Shown here in pieces: positions 35,151 to 47,815 of a DNA stretch of 64,000 nucleotides. A model generated the notes under the pieces. That model saw only the letters and a program-made list of their open reading frames with translations. It was not told the origin of the DNA and did not search any database. Source of the DNA: Cytospora piceicola (taxonomy: Eukaryota; Ascomycota; Sordariomycetes; Diaporthales; Cytosporaceae); contig JALQBC010000058.1 of assembly GCA_023375675.1 (NCBI GenBank), positions 119,417 through 183,416 on the forward strand, in the 5' to 3' direction. How positions within the stretch are numbered: position 1 is the stretch's first letter; each line of letters starts with the position of its first letter. Made by a program: the position numbers and the translations under genes.

Positions 35151-37100
35151 TCAACTTTCAGAGGCAGCCTCTGACTCCCCACTGGTACTGTCTCCTGAGA
35201 CAGAGTCATCGTCCTCACTAGATGATTCGTTCCGTTGTCGTTTCCACGCCGTCCTCTTCCTGGCTCTCTTCCTCGTATCCTCAGCCCGCCACCCTTTCTG
35301 AATACGTACAGGCTCGAGGAACCCGTCACGTTGCACACCTCCGTCCAAATAACCCTCGTCAACGGACCTAGTCTCCTTGCTTTCCTCTACAGGCTCTCCC
35401 CCATGGACAAGCTTCAGGTGCCTCTTCAGGTTGAACGGCCTTCCAAAGCCCTTGAGAGACCTATCGCAGTCTGCATGGGGGCAGTAATGCTGCCCGGCCG
35501 CTGTGCCACGAGAGCTGCTTCGCTTCTGGCGCTTTCTGGGTGGCTCTCCTCCTTCGTCCTCCCCAGCACTTGGGGCCGACGAGACCGTCCTTCTTGGGAC
35601 CACACCGGAGTGGCGGCTTATGGATCGCGCCTGGCGGACATCCAGATCCTCATCCTCATGGTCGCTTCCGGATGAGCTTGACGGTGCACCACCAGGCTCA
35701 TACCTTGTTGTCTCTATTCCAGTCAACCCCGATGAGATCGTTGTCTCGTGGAGGGTGTGCATGTCCATGCCCTGACCAAAGAGGTTGGCACACCTCTGAG
35801 TCGCACGATCAATCACCTTCGGCGAGAATCCCGCCAGAGCAGCCGCACCCATGACATCGCTCCAGTCCCGCAGGTTGAGACGCTCCAGCTTCTTCTGCAT
35901 CCAGTACTCCCTGTCCTCCGTAATGCTCTCCCGGCGCCTCGTACGCCGCCGCGTCCGCTTGCGCGGGGACTTTTGGCCTTCGGCTGCCGTCATCTCGCCG
36001 TCTCCGACCTCGCCATTGAGGGTTGTAGGCAGTCTCTTCTTCTGCGCCCTTGCCCGCCTTATCAGGAAGTCCTGTTCGCTCTCGCCTTCCCTCTGAACGA
36101 ACTTGGCCGGTCGGCCGCGATTGGACTTCTTAGCTTCAGTCGTGGTGGTTGGTTCTCCCCCACCATTTGTTGATATGCGGGGCATGCTGCGGGATCGTGC
36201 GCGTCCACTGCTGGCTCGTGAGGTATGTCGTGATCGATGCAATTCTTCCTCGTGCTCATCGTCTTCTGAGGACGACTCTCCCGAATCCATCAGGTTTTTG
36301 GCACTTGTCATCCGGGAATTGTGTAAAATCGACAAGGTCTGATCCAATTGCTCCAGAATTCCTCGCGCCGAAGGCCGTATAAGCTCATAAGAGATATCAT
36401 CGTCCGTGGCAACCGCAGGTTTGAAAGTCTTCACAGGCGTGCGTATCGTCCATTGGTCCGAAGCTCCATCGAGGTCCTTCCCTCTCCCATCTTCGGACTC
36501 TGCCTCGCTTGGTAGAGATTCGTTTTCCGACGAGAGGGGCTCAGCCTTGACTTTGACACCGGCAGACGAAGGCGGAGTCTCACCGAGACGTCGCTTCGAA
36601 AACTTCTCCTTGGCGAACCTCAAGATGTTGGCAGAGACGACCTCTTCCAATTTGCCGCTGGGTGTGTCCCTCTCCAACCGGCGAAAAGTGAACACCTCAT
36701 CCTCATCCTCGGTTTTCTTCATGAAATCATCTGGCGGTAATAGATGTGTCCCGAGAGGCCAGGAAGTCCAGCCCTTTGGAGGAGCCCATGGTTCACGGTG
36801 GACAACAGGCCGGTCTGTTCCTGCATCAATATCTGATCCTGCGCCGGCCCCCGCTTCCTGTGGCGCCTGCCTGAGAGCAAATGCGTTGTAAAGATGCACC
36901 GATAGGTCCTGGTTCCTTAGTCTCTCGGAGGCGTTGTAAGTGAGGCGGTCTTCTTCGGTGATGGTTCTCCAGCTTTGCGGTGGGCCGCGCCAGCGGTTGG
37001 GCCGATTCTCAAATAGCTCATCAGAGTCCTCAGATTGGATCTCGGATGTGCTCTTATCCCATTCATCCCAGTCGTCGTCGTCGTCCTGTGAGCTTGCCAT
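35151..37100 (-). CDS. Rrn9-domain nuclear protein with C2H2 zinc finger, 649 aa
   Basis: The N-terminal region (residues about 30-85, with RWRGPPQSWRTITEEDRLTY and LRNQDLSVHLYNAFALR) matches the Rrn9 domain, named after a yeast subunit of the RNA polymerase I upstream activating factor. The middle is long, low-complexity and basic/acidic with many Ser and Arg, so largely disordered. Near residues 545-575 there is one C2H2 finger (C-x4-C, then FNLKRHLKLVH). The tail is Ser/Asp/Glu-rich. A role in rDNA transcription initiation is inferred from the domain only. Single exon. Confidence 0.8.
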   Translation of the reverse strand: MASSQDDDDDWDEWDKSTSEIQSEDSDELFENRPNRWRGPPQSWRTITEEDRLTYNASERLRNQDLSVHLYNAFALRQAPQEAGAGAGSDIDAGTDRPVVHREPWAPPKGWTSWPLGTHLLPPDDFMKKTEDEDEVFTFRRLERDTPSGKLEEVVSANILRFAKEKFSKRRLGETPPSSAGVKVKAEPLSSENESLPSEAESEDGRGKDLDGASDQWTIRTPVKTFKPAVATDDDISYELIRPSARGILEQLDQTLSILHNSRMTSAKNLMDSGESSSEDDEHEEELHRSRHTSRASSGRARSRSMPRISTNGGGEPTTTTEAKKSNRGRPAKFVQREGESEQDFLIRRARAQKKRLPTTLNGEVGDGEMTAAEGQKSPRKRTRRRTRRRESITEDREYWMQKKLERLNLRDWSDVMGAAALAGFSPKVIDRATQRCANLFGQGMDMHTLHETTISSGLTGIETTRYEPGGAPSSSSGSDHEDEDLDVRQARSISRHSGVVPRRTVSSAPSAGEDEGGEPPRKRQKRSSSRGTAAGQHYCPHADCDRSLKGFGRPFNLKRHLKLVHGGEPVEESKETRSVDEGYLDGGVQRDGFLEPVRIQKGWRAEDTRKRARKRTAWKRQRNESSSEDDDSVSGDSTSGESEAASES

Positions 37101-37748
37101 TGTGAGATTCCGTATGTTGATAATTCAGAGTTCTCATCACTGTTTGTTCTTCATTGGGTGATTTGATGCACGATTCAGGCGGGTGGTACCAAAGTCTTAG
37201 TTGCCGCAGGGCCCGAGCAGGGCTAAGCCTCGCTAATTACCCTAAACTCCAACGTTACAACCCGAAGGCATAACCAACGTTTTTCACCCCAAGACCTCCG
37301 AGACGGCGCAGGTAATGAAGACTCGCTATCTCTACAAAGATATTTAATGAGAGGCCAAAAAAAGAGTGTTGAGGCAATCATCATATTTCAATACTTATCT
37401 ACCTGTTCAACTTCATAAGTCTTCTCGAACCAGGTTACACAATTAGCAACATGTCCTTCCATGGCTTGAAAATAACATTGAGATGGCATGATCCGGAAGT
37501 TTTCGTTGCTTGTCTTTATAACAACACACCTGGCTTGGTTGGTACCTAGTGTATTTGCCGACCACAGGACACGTCTCCTTGGAGCAGTGACTTTCAGTAT
37601 CATACTGCGGTCGACGTCCAGGACTTGTGGCAAAATACACTCAAGTTGAGTCACCATATCGTTCTGATAATCAACGCATAGCTGCTCCAAGAAATGTTTT
37701 ATTCATATTGAACTCATTAATGGTATCCCAGACTCCGATGCGATCCCT
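37101..37748. other. Intergenic spacer with a doubtful 100-codon frame
   Basis: A minus-strand open frame at 37388-37690 encodes 100 residues without a known domain, signal peptide or introns, just 3' of NOP7. It could be chance or transcribed 3' sequence. No other gene is seen. Confidence 0.35.
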
Positions 37749-39713
37749 CTATGCCGTTTTGCTACCCTTTTCCTTCTCGAGCTTTCTCCTCTTAGAACGG
37801 AGCTTCTCGTCCTCAGCACTCTTCTTGTTGTTCGTGTACTGCATCTGCTCAAACAGCTTCCTCTTCTTCTTGCTGAGCATGCCCTTGGCCCTCTCCATAT
37901 CCTCAGCATCCTCCTTGGTCTTCTTGGACAGGACCTTTCTAGCATCTGCCTTCTTCTTGTCTTTGCTATTGCTTTGTTGCGACTTCGCGGGCTTGCCGGT
38001 CAGCTCAGCCTCCAGCTCACGCTGCCTCTGCACTGCCGCTGACTCCTCGTCGGACGCCGCATCTTCCTCTTCCTCGTCCTCCTCTTCTGCTCCCGAGAAT
38101 CCGCCAAAGGCAGCGTCGTTGACCTCATCCTCATCATCTGAGCCGTCAACGTCCATGCCGTTGCCTTCCTCATCACTCTCTGCCAGGGCCTCGGCCTCGG
38201 TCTGCTGCTCCTCCAGAGGAACAGTGGGGTCGTACTGGCCCTGTACAGGCTTGACGAAGGGGCTCAGATGCGGTGGCAGCTCAGCGCCGGGAGCGTACAG
38301 GTTTGTGTCCTTCATCTCCTCGTCGTTGATGGAGTCCCAGACCCACTGGGGCTGGACGTATATCCGACCGGGCACTCTCTGGTTGGGAGCAAGTTTCTGG
38401 GAGGTCTGGTTGTCTTCACCATCGCCGTTGGTCTCCACTGCTGCTTGGATCAACGGCCTGTCGATGATCTGGTGTGTTATTGAAGGATCCAGCTCGTTGG
38501 TGGTGAATGCGCCTTCGCCCAGAACTGCGTCCCACCCTATCCGCTTGCAGCCAAAGGCCCGTAGAATGAGTTCGAGTGGCTGCCTCGGTGTCTCACGACC
38601 CAGGAAGAATGTGCATTTCGAGAATAGTTGAGCCGGGTTGTTGGTGCCGTATGACGGCTGTGGGAGGATATCACCGCCAGGTGCTGCTGGCTCGAACTTG
38701 TCAATAGCGTCTGTGGGCTGCTCGTCGTCCTCGCCTTGCGCATCACCTGCGGGCTTGTCGTCCCCGTTCTCGCCATTCCTCATTTCGCTGACCAGCTTGT
38801 TGATCTGGGCTTGCACCTTGGGATCAGGACCATGGTTCTCCCCGTTCGTCAACTGCTTAGGCTCTTCAGGCTTGGCTGCGATGTTGATGCCCTCCAGGGT
38901 GAAGGCACCCAGTTCTCCACCTTGGTCGTCCTTGCTCTGGTCGAACTTGGGGGGGTACTTCAAACCCACGGATGAGTAAAGCCTGTAGTTGACGAAACCC
39001 AGCAGGGTCATGTAGAACTCGACGAAAGTGCCCATGATCCTGAAATCGACGTCTCCCAGAACGCGCTGGTTGAACTTGTAGGGCACCAACCACAGAACGT
39101 CCTCGCCTTGGATGGTGGCCTGGTAGTATATTCCCTTGATGGACAGGAAAGACTTGCGCAGGCTGTTCGAGGTAATGAGGTAGTGCTCGAACTCGAGGCA
39201 CAAGCGCTCGCAACGGGCGATCATCTTGGCAGGGACAGTCGAGGTGGAGGGAAGGTTGGCGAAGAGGAAGAGCATGGACAGACAGTCGTCCAGGTCTCTC
39301 AGGGCGTCGATGAATGTTGGGTATCGTTCTCTGATGACATGGTCGAGGGTGTAGCGGGGCTTGCCATTCTTCTCCGGGCGAACAGCATCGCGCTCAAGGC
39401 GGGCTGCATCAGAGTTGTCTCCACGTCCGAGCGCGCGAGAAATCTTCTTCTCAAGGGCCTTTTGATCGCGGAACTTCTGGAGCAAGGGCTCGTGGAGCAG
39501 ATACTGAATGTCCTTGGAGTAGTAGAAGGTGGTCGAGGGGGTGGATGACTTGGAAGCCTTCCTCTTGTCTCTTGGTTCCCGGGGGTAGATTCCCTTCCAG
39601 ATGCAAAGCTTTCGGAAGTCAGGCAGACTCAATTGCAGTTTCTTGACTGCCTGAGTACGAGTGATGAAGTTTTTGGCATTGCCGGTTTCTCCCTTCTTCT
39701 TGATGCGACCCAT
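37749..39713 (-). CDS. NOP7: Pescadillo homologue, ribosome biogenesis factor NOP7, 654 aa
   Basis: Nucleolar member of the PeBoW (Nop7-Erb1-Ytm1) complex needed for 27S pre-rRNA processing and 60S subunit assembly. The N-terminal pescadillo domain is clear ([40 protein letters not shown], later [18 protein letters not shown] and [20 protein letters not shown]). A BRCT domain lies at residues about 375-480 ([19 protein letters not shown]). The C-terminal third is acidic, then Lys/Arg-rich with coiled-coil character and nuclear-localisation-like KKKRK. I choose ATG 39713, which gives the conserved MGRIKKKG start, over the in-frame ATG at 39782. No introns. Confidence 0.95.
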   Translation of the reverse strand: MGRIKKKGETGNAKNFITRTQAVKKLQLSLPDFRKLCIWKGIYPREPRDKRKASKSSTPSTTFYYSKDIQYLLHEPLLQKFRDQKALEKKISRALGRGDNSDAARLERDAVRPEKNGKPRYTLDHVIRERYPTFIDALRDLDDCLSMLFLFANLPSTSTVPAKMIARCERLCLEFEHYLITSNSLRKSFLSIKGIYYQATIQGEDVLWLVPYKFNQRVLGDVDFRIMGTFVEFYMTLLGFVNYRLYSSVGLKYPPKFDQSKDDQGGELGAFTLEGINIAAKPEEPKQLTNGENHGPDPKVQAQINKLVSEMRNGENGDDKPAGDAQGEDDEQPTDAIDKFEPAAPGGDILPQPSYGTNNPAQLFSKCTFFLGRETPRQPLELILRAFGCKRIGWDAVLGEGAFTTNELDPSITHQIIDRPLIQAAVETNGDGEDNQTSQKLAPNQRVPGRIYVQPQWVWDSINDEEMKDTNLYAPGAELPPHLSPFVKPVQGQYDPTVPLEEQQTEAEALAESDEEGNGMDVDGSDDEDEVNDAAFGGFSGAEEEDEEEEDAASDEESAAVQRQRELEAELTGKPAKSQQSNSKDKKKADARKVLSKKTKEDAEDMERAKGMLSKKKRKLFEQMQYTNNKKSAEDEKLRSKRRKLEKEKGSKTA

Positions 39714-40129
39714 CTTGTTAATTGGGGCTGAATATTTGGGATGGTGAAATGGGTTGTTAATGGGTGGTAACTCTGAGAACAAGCAGGCGGAAGGATCAAG
39801 GGACCTTTTTCTGAACTTTTCCAGTTATCTGCGATAAGAAACTTTTTAGAATTCTGCCCAGGACGCCGCCTGAAGATTACGGTTAGCGTTCTCCACGGCT
39901 TGAGTCCTTCTGTGCTGGTCTGAGCGCCCAGACCAGCTCCACTGTGGAACGTCTAGAACAGGGGTCGTACAGGCACAAGTGACAAGGGGCCACAGGGACA
40001 GATCCAAGGGTGCCAGCATGGCAGGGCAGTAGGTACCTCCAGCTCCATCCAGCTGACAGTGACAATGCCGGCCTCATCAACGCCCGGTCAGCCTTGACGG
40101 ATCCGAACAGCCTTCCGGATGGCCTAGAG
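39714..40129. promoter_or_regulatory. Divergent region between NOP7 and PIG-U genes
   Basis: About 0.4 kb that should hold both promoters. An in-frame ATG at 40010 upstream of the chosen PIG-U start is also possible. No other gene is seen. Confidence 0.45.
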
Positions 40130-41544
40130 ATGAATGGATCACACCACAGCCTGAAAAGGCCACAAGGCCTATACTTGGCTGCCGCCGCCTTGCGACTCGT
40201 ACTGTTCTTCGCCTTCCCAGGCCTACCGGAACTGGTAGCAGGGCGCGTTGAAGTGTCGACGCCCGTCACCAGCTTCAAAAGATGTACGACGAGATGTTCC
40301 CCTTCGGCCCATGTTCCAGTTCTGCGAAATTGCTGACTTACGGTTCTGACAACTGAAAATAGTACAAGAGGGTCTCTTTCTTTACAACCACAATGTCTCG
40401 CCATACGACGGCGGCGTCTACCACCAAGCACCATTGCTGCTGCCTCTCTTTTCCCTCCTGCCGAACTTCGCCTCCTTCCCAATCTTGACCTACCTCCTCT
40501 ACATAGCAATCGACCTATTTAGCGCCAACGCCCTCATCACCATCGCGGAGTCCGGGGAGGCTGTCTCGTCAGCCCTGTTCACCTCTCCGCGTAGGGACAA
40601 GAGATGGAGCAGCTTCGTCGTAGCGACACTGTAAGCCAGGCATCATGTCGGTTGTTGGTCAAGATGGCATAGCTGACGAATGACTCTACAGCTTTCTCTT
40701 CAACCCCTTCACTATAGCGACCTGCATCGGCAGACCAACCAGCGTCTTCACAACATGCGCGATCCTTCACGCCGTCGCAAATGCGGTTACCGGTGCACCG
40801 TACAGCGCCGTGATCGCCATGTCTTTTGCGGCATACCTCTCCATGTATCCGGCCCTGTTGCTTCCTCCGCTGGTCCTGCTGGCATATGATCGAAGTCAGG
40901 CTACGGGGGGGAAGCAACCAATCAGATTTGTGGGCACCTGTCTGGGCGTCGCCGCAGCCACTGTTGCGGCTCTGTTCCAGATGTCCTACTTTATCACGGG
41001 CTCGTGGGAATTCCTGTCTTCTACATACGGCATCCAGCTCACACTCACCGACCTGACCCCAAACGTCGGGCTTTGGTGGTACTTCTTCATCGAGATGTTT
41101 GACTCTTTCCGCTCCTTTTTCCTGGCCGTCTTCTGGCTGCATCTCTCATCGTATGTCGGAGCCCTGAGCATCCGCATCCGCAGACAGCCATTGCTGGTCA
41201 TCACGCTGCTACTGGGCATCTTTGGGATATTCAAGCCGTACCCGAGCATCAGCGACACCTCCCTGTTCCTGGCGATGGCCCCGCTCTACCGACACGTTTT
41301 CCCCCTGATGCGGTACACTTTCGTGATAGCCGCGACCATCTTATACTCGACTTTCTTGGGGCCGGCATTCTACTACCTGTGGATCTACGCCGGAAGCGGC
41401 AATGCCAACTTTTTCTACGCCATTACGCTCGTGTGGAGTCTTGGCCAGAGCTTGCTCGTCAGCGACCTCACCTTTGCGGCGCTCCGGGACGAATGGGAAG
41501 TCGAGAGGCCAGAGATGGTGGGCAAAGAGATAAGACAAATATAG
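40130..41544 (+). CDS. GAB1: GPI transamidase subunit PIG-U (Gab1/Cdc91-like), 424 aa
   Basis: An endoplasmic-reticulum membrane subunit of the complex that attaches GPI anchors to proteins. Exons are 40130-40283, 40363-40630 and 40692-41544; intron phases 1 and 2 close the frame exactly. The sequence is almost entirely hydrophobic helices with loop motifs of the family: EVSTPVTSFKRLQEGLFLY across the first splice, SPYDGGVYHQAPLLLPLF, LFLFNPFTIATCI across the second, and NVGLWWYFFIEMFDSFRSFF. Length fits the family. The open frame upstream of ATG 40130 extends to 40010 but lacks family features. Confidence 0.93.
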
Positions 41545-41800
41545 AATACAGCGAGTCCCTAAAGACTTCGAAATGAAATCGGATTGTGTTGCAGTCTCTT
41601 GTATGCTCTTCTCAATATCAGGACGCCGTTTATCGAACCCTCCGTACTCGGCATAACGACGTATCACAGCGGTAAGCGTGTTATAGTGCAACCACACGAT
41701 ATATTAATCACCATATTTAGAATCGAAATGCCATGCTCTTGTCACCTTTAGAGTCGTAGGTACCAACTTCATCCAGGACATGATTCATCCAGGACATGAC
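41545..41800. other. Convergent 3' spacer
   Basis: Short spacer between PIG-U and the DUF726 gene. No gene; it contains a near-perfect direct duplication (CATCCAGGACATGA) at about 41770-41796. Confidence 0.5.
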
Positions 41801-44291
41801 TCATTTGTCCTCGTCTTCCAACCTCAGAGGCTCCAAGTAGGTGACCATGTCGTTGTCAGTCATGGTTATTCCGCCACCATATTCATCGTCATCGTCATCC
41901 TCTTCATCGCTATCGTTTTCCATATTTCCCTTCGCTGGCCCTGGTTCAAAGTGTGGCCTGTTTTCCGTCTCTTTTGGCGATGCAAAGCTTCCGACACTGT
42001 ATGGTGGAGGTAGTGCGTCAACCGCGGAACTGCTGGTATCTGACCGGGCGCCAGACTTGGGCGGCGACGCGTTAAGAGATTTGGGCTCTGTCCCACCAAA
42101 ACCTTTGTAAGGAACAGTGCTGGGTCCCCCGGAGACAGGCACCGAATGTACTTTCCTGACAACAGGTCGCTCCTCACCCTTGGGGGTACCAGTGGGGAAA
42201 GATATCTCCCGATGGGTCTTCTTCCCCAGTGGCTTCACTGCCACAGGCGTGACCGGAGGCTCAGGGTCACCTCCGAGCTCAATGAGGGTTCCCGTCTTGC
42301 TGCGATCTGTGTCTTCGAGCTGTATGTCCTCTTCTTTCGCAATCGGCCCTTCGCCACCAGTGACATTGGGGAATCCGCATCTTGTGAGGATCTGTGCGAT
42401 CAACGCCGGATATCGAAGATGGCCCATAACCTCCTGGCTCAGGTCGATATTCTCAACGCCCTCGATATCCTCGATGGCCTGCAGTCCGGCAATGCCCAGC
42501 TGGATGCTTGTAGTACGATATAAAAATGCGAGGATATAGTCGTTCTCCGAGTAGACATTGAACATCTTCCCGGCGACAACGCTGCGCATCATCTGCCAGT
42601 GGTTCCGGTTTGATGGTGTAGGGGCCCCAATGAAAACCACATTTTCCACGAGCCCAAACGCCTGGCGCTCGGCAAGAGTCTTCAGACAGAAGTAGATGAC
42701 CCTTGCGCCTAGTGAAAACCCTACCAGTGTCACCGGCCTCTCTCCCTGCACCTTATTGATCAAGGCGTCGGCCAGAATCCGGCCGGCCTTCTCTGAGCGG
42801 TTCTTGGCGAGGTTGAAAGGGTTGTCAACCCCGGACGCCAGCTTCAGGATCTGGAAAGGCCAGAGTGCTGCCCACAAGGTAGCCAGCACAGTGCGTTTCA
42901 GGACCTCAAGTTTGAGAACACCCCAGGCGTACGACGACACCATTTCATCAAGTGCGCGACCCAATTGGATGAGAATGTCCATTTCGTACCGCAACGCGAA
43001 GGCCTCGGTCTCATCGCCGAGGACACGCCAAGGCTTCGTGACTTCATCCTCACTCATAAGCCAGCCATTGATTCCGATGGTGACTCCGAGACGCCGAATG
43101 TCCTTGTCCTCTTTTCGAAATGCCGGACCCCATTCATTTTTGAGGGGCAAAAAACAGAAGTCTTTGACTTCTCTGGCGTATTTGTCCATCATTTCACCCT
43201 GGTTACGTTAGCTGCGAAGGACTGCGGGATGAGACGCCACAAGGATGAGGACTCACAGTCATCTTCGCCCCGAATGCGCCGAACAATGTTCCAACCAGCG
43301 CGCCATTCATCCAGAACACCCCCAGAAAGCTAGCCAGGCCTCCTAGCCCAACAGAACCCATCAACCCTCCAATGGCACCTGCGACGACGGGAGCAGCAAG
43401 CCCACCCGTGACGCCGATAAGTGCCGCCCCCGCAACCGACGCGAGGCCGACCTTCCAAAACCTGCCAGCCTGGTTCTGCTGCTTACGTTTCTGAGCTTCC
43501 GCGTCGGCAGACATGGTGCTGTTCTCCTTGGCTTTCTCTGCTTCTGCAGATGCCTCGATCATGGTTTTCGCGATCTCCTTTTCCTCGTCTGCCAAGAAAG
43601 AGAGTGGAAGCTCAAACGCAGAAGCGAGATAGGTGATGAAGGCCCTCGAGTATGCGGAGTAGTGGCCGGTGGAAAGCAGAAGAATCAGGACGGCGCTGAG
43701 GACCTCTCTCCGGTCCTCGACTGCTAAGGTCGTGAGCCTTGTAGGAATAGGATGATAGATGGCTTGAAGGGATTTTACCGCCTTGGCGGTATATTGAGAG
43801 GTACTGTCGGCGACCTTTCCTTCTCCGCCAAAGTCGATGAGATCTTCCCCTTCGGCAGGGGTCTCCATCCGAGCCTGGTCAATCTTCTTCTGCCGCTCCT
43901 GACGCGCCGCTAGGATTTTGTTGTCGTCGTTGACAGACAGAACCTCCTTGAGATTAGTGAGGAACTCCTTCCTCCACTCATCGAAGCGAGCAAGGGCCGC
44001 CTTGCGCAATGCGATGAGCTCCGGGCTGGGCGGAGTGCGCCTCTGTGACACGGAGGCATCTGCCTTGGCCGTTTTCGCGGAAGCAGAGGGCGGGCCGTGC
44101 TCTGAAGCAGGTGGCTGGCCTGGCCCGGAGTTATAGGAGCCCCATCCACTCTGGTCGTCATCCTCCTTCTGTAGTGTTAATTGGGAACGGATGTATGTTG
44201 TGATTTCGCCCACGAGCTGGTAAAGTGCTTTCCGGCGGGCTGTGTTGAGCACCACGACCATCTGGCGAGGCTCGGAACTTGAAGGCGCCAT
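41801..44291 (-). CDS. DUF726 / TMCO4-like alpha/beta-hydrolase, 810 aa
   Basis: Two exons, 44291-43257 and 43198-41801, joined in phase 0 over a short intron (43199-43256). The first half is charged, then carries a glycine/alanine-rich membrane hairpin (SVAGAALIGVTGGLAAPVVA and FLGVFWMNGALVGTLFGAFG, residues about 285-345). The second half holds the lipase-like core: TIGINGWLM, and the nucleophile elbow GFSLG in VTLVGFSLGARVIYF (residue about 525). This is the DUF726 arrangement (animal TMCO4, yeast Mil1/YFL034W). The C-terminal 150 residues are Pro/Ser-rich and acidic, probably disordered. It is likely a membrane-associated lipase or adaptor-binding protein; the substrate is unknown. Confidence 0.9.
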
Positions 44292-47200
44292 GCTGCGGAA
44301 TCTCTACGGCAGGGTTTGTCTCAAGAGTGTGGTGAAATAAATCTCAGATGGAAAAGAGTGTGTGTTCACGAATGTCATGAGACAATACCTAAGTATGCAA
44401 TTGTGTTGAACGGACTGCATGTGCTTATCTTAGGCGGCTGCCTGTAAGTGCACTGCCTGCCAAGACTCGAATAGGACGTTGGTCCTGTTGGTACGGCAAA
44501 AAATGGGCATCAGATCAGTTTGAAATGTAAGCATGCAAGAGGTACACAGGAGGCATGTACCTCCCAGTTCCTCATAGAGAATCTTACTTGCCAATCGTGG
44601 ATGGTGTGATGTCTGACTGCGGCACTGAAGGTGGACGGAATAGGGGCACATCACAAGCGCCGAACTATAGCCAATGAAACCGTGCCATTTGCCCCACATC
44701 CAACGTCTCCTGTTTGAGGCGGCCCGGGGTCGATATCTCCATTCTGACAGCCACTTTTAATTTTTCAATCTCGACCTCCGTTGGGGTCAATTTTCATAAC
44801 GCAATGTCTGATATATTTCCAGCAGGGCCGTAATCGGCTTGAATCATAAATTCTAAGTTTGTAGGTATGTAGTGCTTCACCGTACTAACTTGACTCCTCT
44901 CAAGTTGCCACACACAAAGACACCCGCTGTATGTAACCTTGCGTGCGAGTATTTCTATCGATGAGGGCGGAATATAACAAACACAGGATAAGTCTTGAAT
45001 TCACTGAAGGAGAGGGGGGGGGGACGTCTTTCACCAAGGCCAGGGAGTGTGGCCGTGTTCGTTTCCCCATTGAGACTGCTAGAGGCTACGGAAGACTCTT
45101 GAGGGCTCCGGTGCACGTGGAGTATCTGTGTCGCTTAAGTTCAAGCCTCCCTCGAAGAATCAAGATGGATGTTGGTTTGTTTGTCGCTCGACGACTGTAA
45201 AAGGTGTATAAGCGATCTTCGCAGTTTGGAGGAGACATTGCATGTCACGCGCTCTTAAATCGGACGGAGGATAGGAAGACACGCGCTTAATACGCCGACA
45301 CTGGTCTCGATTAATGGTCCAGTAGAAGACTTTCGAGTAGACCACTATCACACATGTCAGCTTTCCATGATCTCAAGTTCGAACTACCGTGGGGTTTATA
45401 TCTCCAAGTTAAACAACCTACAAGTGATATCCGGCGAAACGGCGAGGGCAGAGTAGAGTTGCTTCAGACAGTGGATTCGAATGATGCTGACAGTACTGAC
45501 ATCTGGACCAGACCACCAAGAAAGATGCCTATTATCATGATATTTCGCGTAGAGGCCATCTGCAGCTTCCAGGTTTAGTAGACGGGTAGAAGGAGGACAA
45601 GAACATTTGAAGTAACACAGGTTATAGTTATTGTTCGACGCAGACACAGCATGGCGCCTTCAGTGATACTCACAGTCAGTGGCGGTATCTGTCGCTAAGG
45701 CGATGGCGAAGAGTGCCTCCTGGTTGACGCAGGTTGAATGAGGGTTCAATATTGAGATCCCATTGCGAGGCAATCGGCATACAAGAAACTAGAACGACAG
45801 CCGAGTACGAGGCACGCCTCATCGCGAAGGGAAAGACATACACATTGAGCGCAAGTATAAACGCTATGATCCACCCGATTATGAGTCTAATCAGTATCCA
45901 GGTCATGTTCTCGAATTTCGGAGTTGCAAAAACATGTTCATACAACAGGAGGACGCTTTTTTTGTCATTCCCACCGCGGGTCATGTTATTAGCGCAAGTC
46001 CAAATGTTGTCTGCGTATAGACAATAAGTTATTTCGGAAGAATCACATCGTACATAATCATGTTGCTACTTACCTTGTTGAACATGAAAATGTCTTCAGG
46101 ATCGGGGCTTATAGTGCCAAGGCTGCCGAATGGGGTTACTGAAGGGCTGTAACCTCGATGCCGCCGGGACGATTGTTTTGAACACACTATGAGGTAGTTG
46201 CCATATACGTATTACAAAACGGCTTCGGCTCCAAGTTCATTCAGAAGGGATATATTTTTCTGAAATGGTATCTTTATTCTGAACTATTATCTTCATTCTC
46301 AAATGGTTTCCAGATGTCTACGTATATAAATACCTCCTAACAGGTGCCTTCCCTTTAAGATTTCAAGGCAATGCCCTTTAAGATCTTCCTTTTGAGATCT
46401 TCAAAACTTCACGGCCAAGACCTTCAAGGTCTTCGAGACCCTCAAGACGTTTCAGATATTTGAGTAGTTACCTGGGTAGACTAAGTAAGTTACTCTCGAA
46501 CAGTAGAACTTCATCCCTAGCCAACATTGAAGACCGCTACTTCTAGGTAGCTAGAGATTATCTCCGTAGGTACCTGGAAACGATCTAGGTCCAAAACAAC
46601 CTAGGTACCTATAAATAGTTTAGATCTTGAAATAATCTTAGAAATCTAAGATATCCAGATGGATCAACGGTCCGACGTAATTCAAACAACCTTCCCGTTT
46701 CAATTTCGGTCAGTAACCGTTTCTAGGAAGGGGCAGTACCTCGAGCCTTTCAAAAATAACCAGCCCCACGGTATATTTGTTAGAGCTGATAACGGAACGG
46801 CTCAGGGGGCTGAGAGTCACGTGATCAGGCGCCTGTGCACACTCCTACCACTTGTCCCACTAGCCTCGCCGTTATCTTCGTATTTGAACCTATCAGGGAA
46901 GGCCTAGCTAAGCCTAGCTACGCTTAGCCAGGCCTTCCCCTTCAGCTATTTTCAGCTTTGATTTGATACCGCCACATTTTCCGAACTAACCCGACGACCC
47001 AACAGATTACAGGCTATCTCAAATTATTGACTCGTCACTTGCTTCTCGGCTAAACACCCCAAATGTGTCTTCGCTTCTTTCCGCGGGCCTCTACGCATGC
47101 CAAGTCTTGAACGAACATCAAGTTGCCTCCGCCAGGCAATGGCCATTCCCATGTAAGCCTTGGCAATCAAAGAAGATAGTCTGAGGTTGGGGATGAGAAG

Positions 47201-47815
47201 GTGATGTTTCCGCAGGCCGCTGTTGGTAGAACGGTTCGTAACTACCTAAGGCAAGGCTATGACACAAGACTTCACCGGTCATCTTCATTGTGCATCTTGG
47301 AGAAGTGGATCATTATGGAGTAAGATACCAAACAGGAGATGGCGCAAGATTACCGATATAGTCAGTCGAACCTTATTTGATGTCAGGATAATTGGACAAA
47401 AGATCCTCTGGAGGTTCGACAAGGCAAACAAACAAGATTCTGGCCGCTAGGAAGCCCACTTTTGCCGTACTATTCGAAGCCCTCGATAGTTCAAAGGTCT
47501 AATATGCACGAGTGGAGCAGCCTCGCGATTCCCAATTGGTGGTTAAATTGGTGCCATGTCAGCCTGGGCAAGTATACTAATGCAACCCATCAATAGTCTA
47601 CTGGAAATCAGGTTGTGCTCAGACTATCAGACGGAAAGAGCCACGGGGAGGAGGAGTATTGCCATCGAGGTTTCCGTAGAAACAGCCTCGAAATCAAGAA
47701 TATATAATAGGCGGGATAGTAGAAGAAAAAAAAGGATCAGACAGTCCAAACCCAAGCTTCATCACAATTTCCATCAACCCGCTCATACACCGACCAAATC
47801 CCAACGAACTCGAAG
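44292..47815. other. 3.5 kb gene-poor spacer, partly AT-rich low complexity
   Basis: No convincing gene. A minus-strand open frame at 45676-45984 encodes a hydrophobic segment (MTWILIRLIIGWIIAFILAL) without further recognisable parts. From about 46340 to 46640 the sequence is composed of recurring AAGATCTT/CTTCAAG/TAGGTACCT-like words. An inverted repeat at 46896-46939 is listed separately. This is the boundary between the housekeeping block and the terpenoid locus. Confidence 0.45.
46896..46939. repeat. Inverted repeat, 18-base arms
   Basis: Arms 46896-46913 and 46922-46939 are reverse complements except for one mismatch, with an 8-base loop (CTAGCTAC). The arms begin GGGAAGGCCT. It could be the trace of a miniature inverted-repeat element or form a hairpin in RNA. 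No target-site duplication was established. Confidence 0.7.

Noticed and set aside
37627..38631. A 334-codon Ser-rich open frame on the plus strand
   Set aside because: Antisense of the acidic, Lys-rich tail of NOP7; the poly-Ser runs are complements of Asp/Glu codons.
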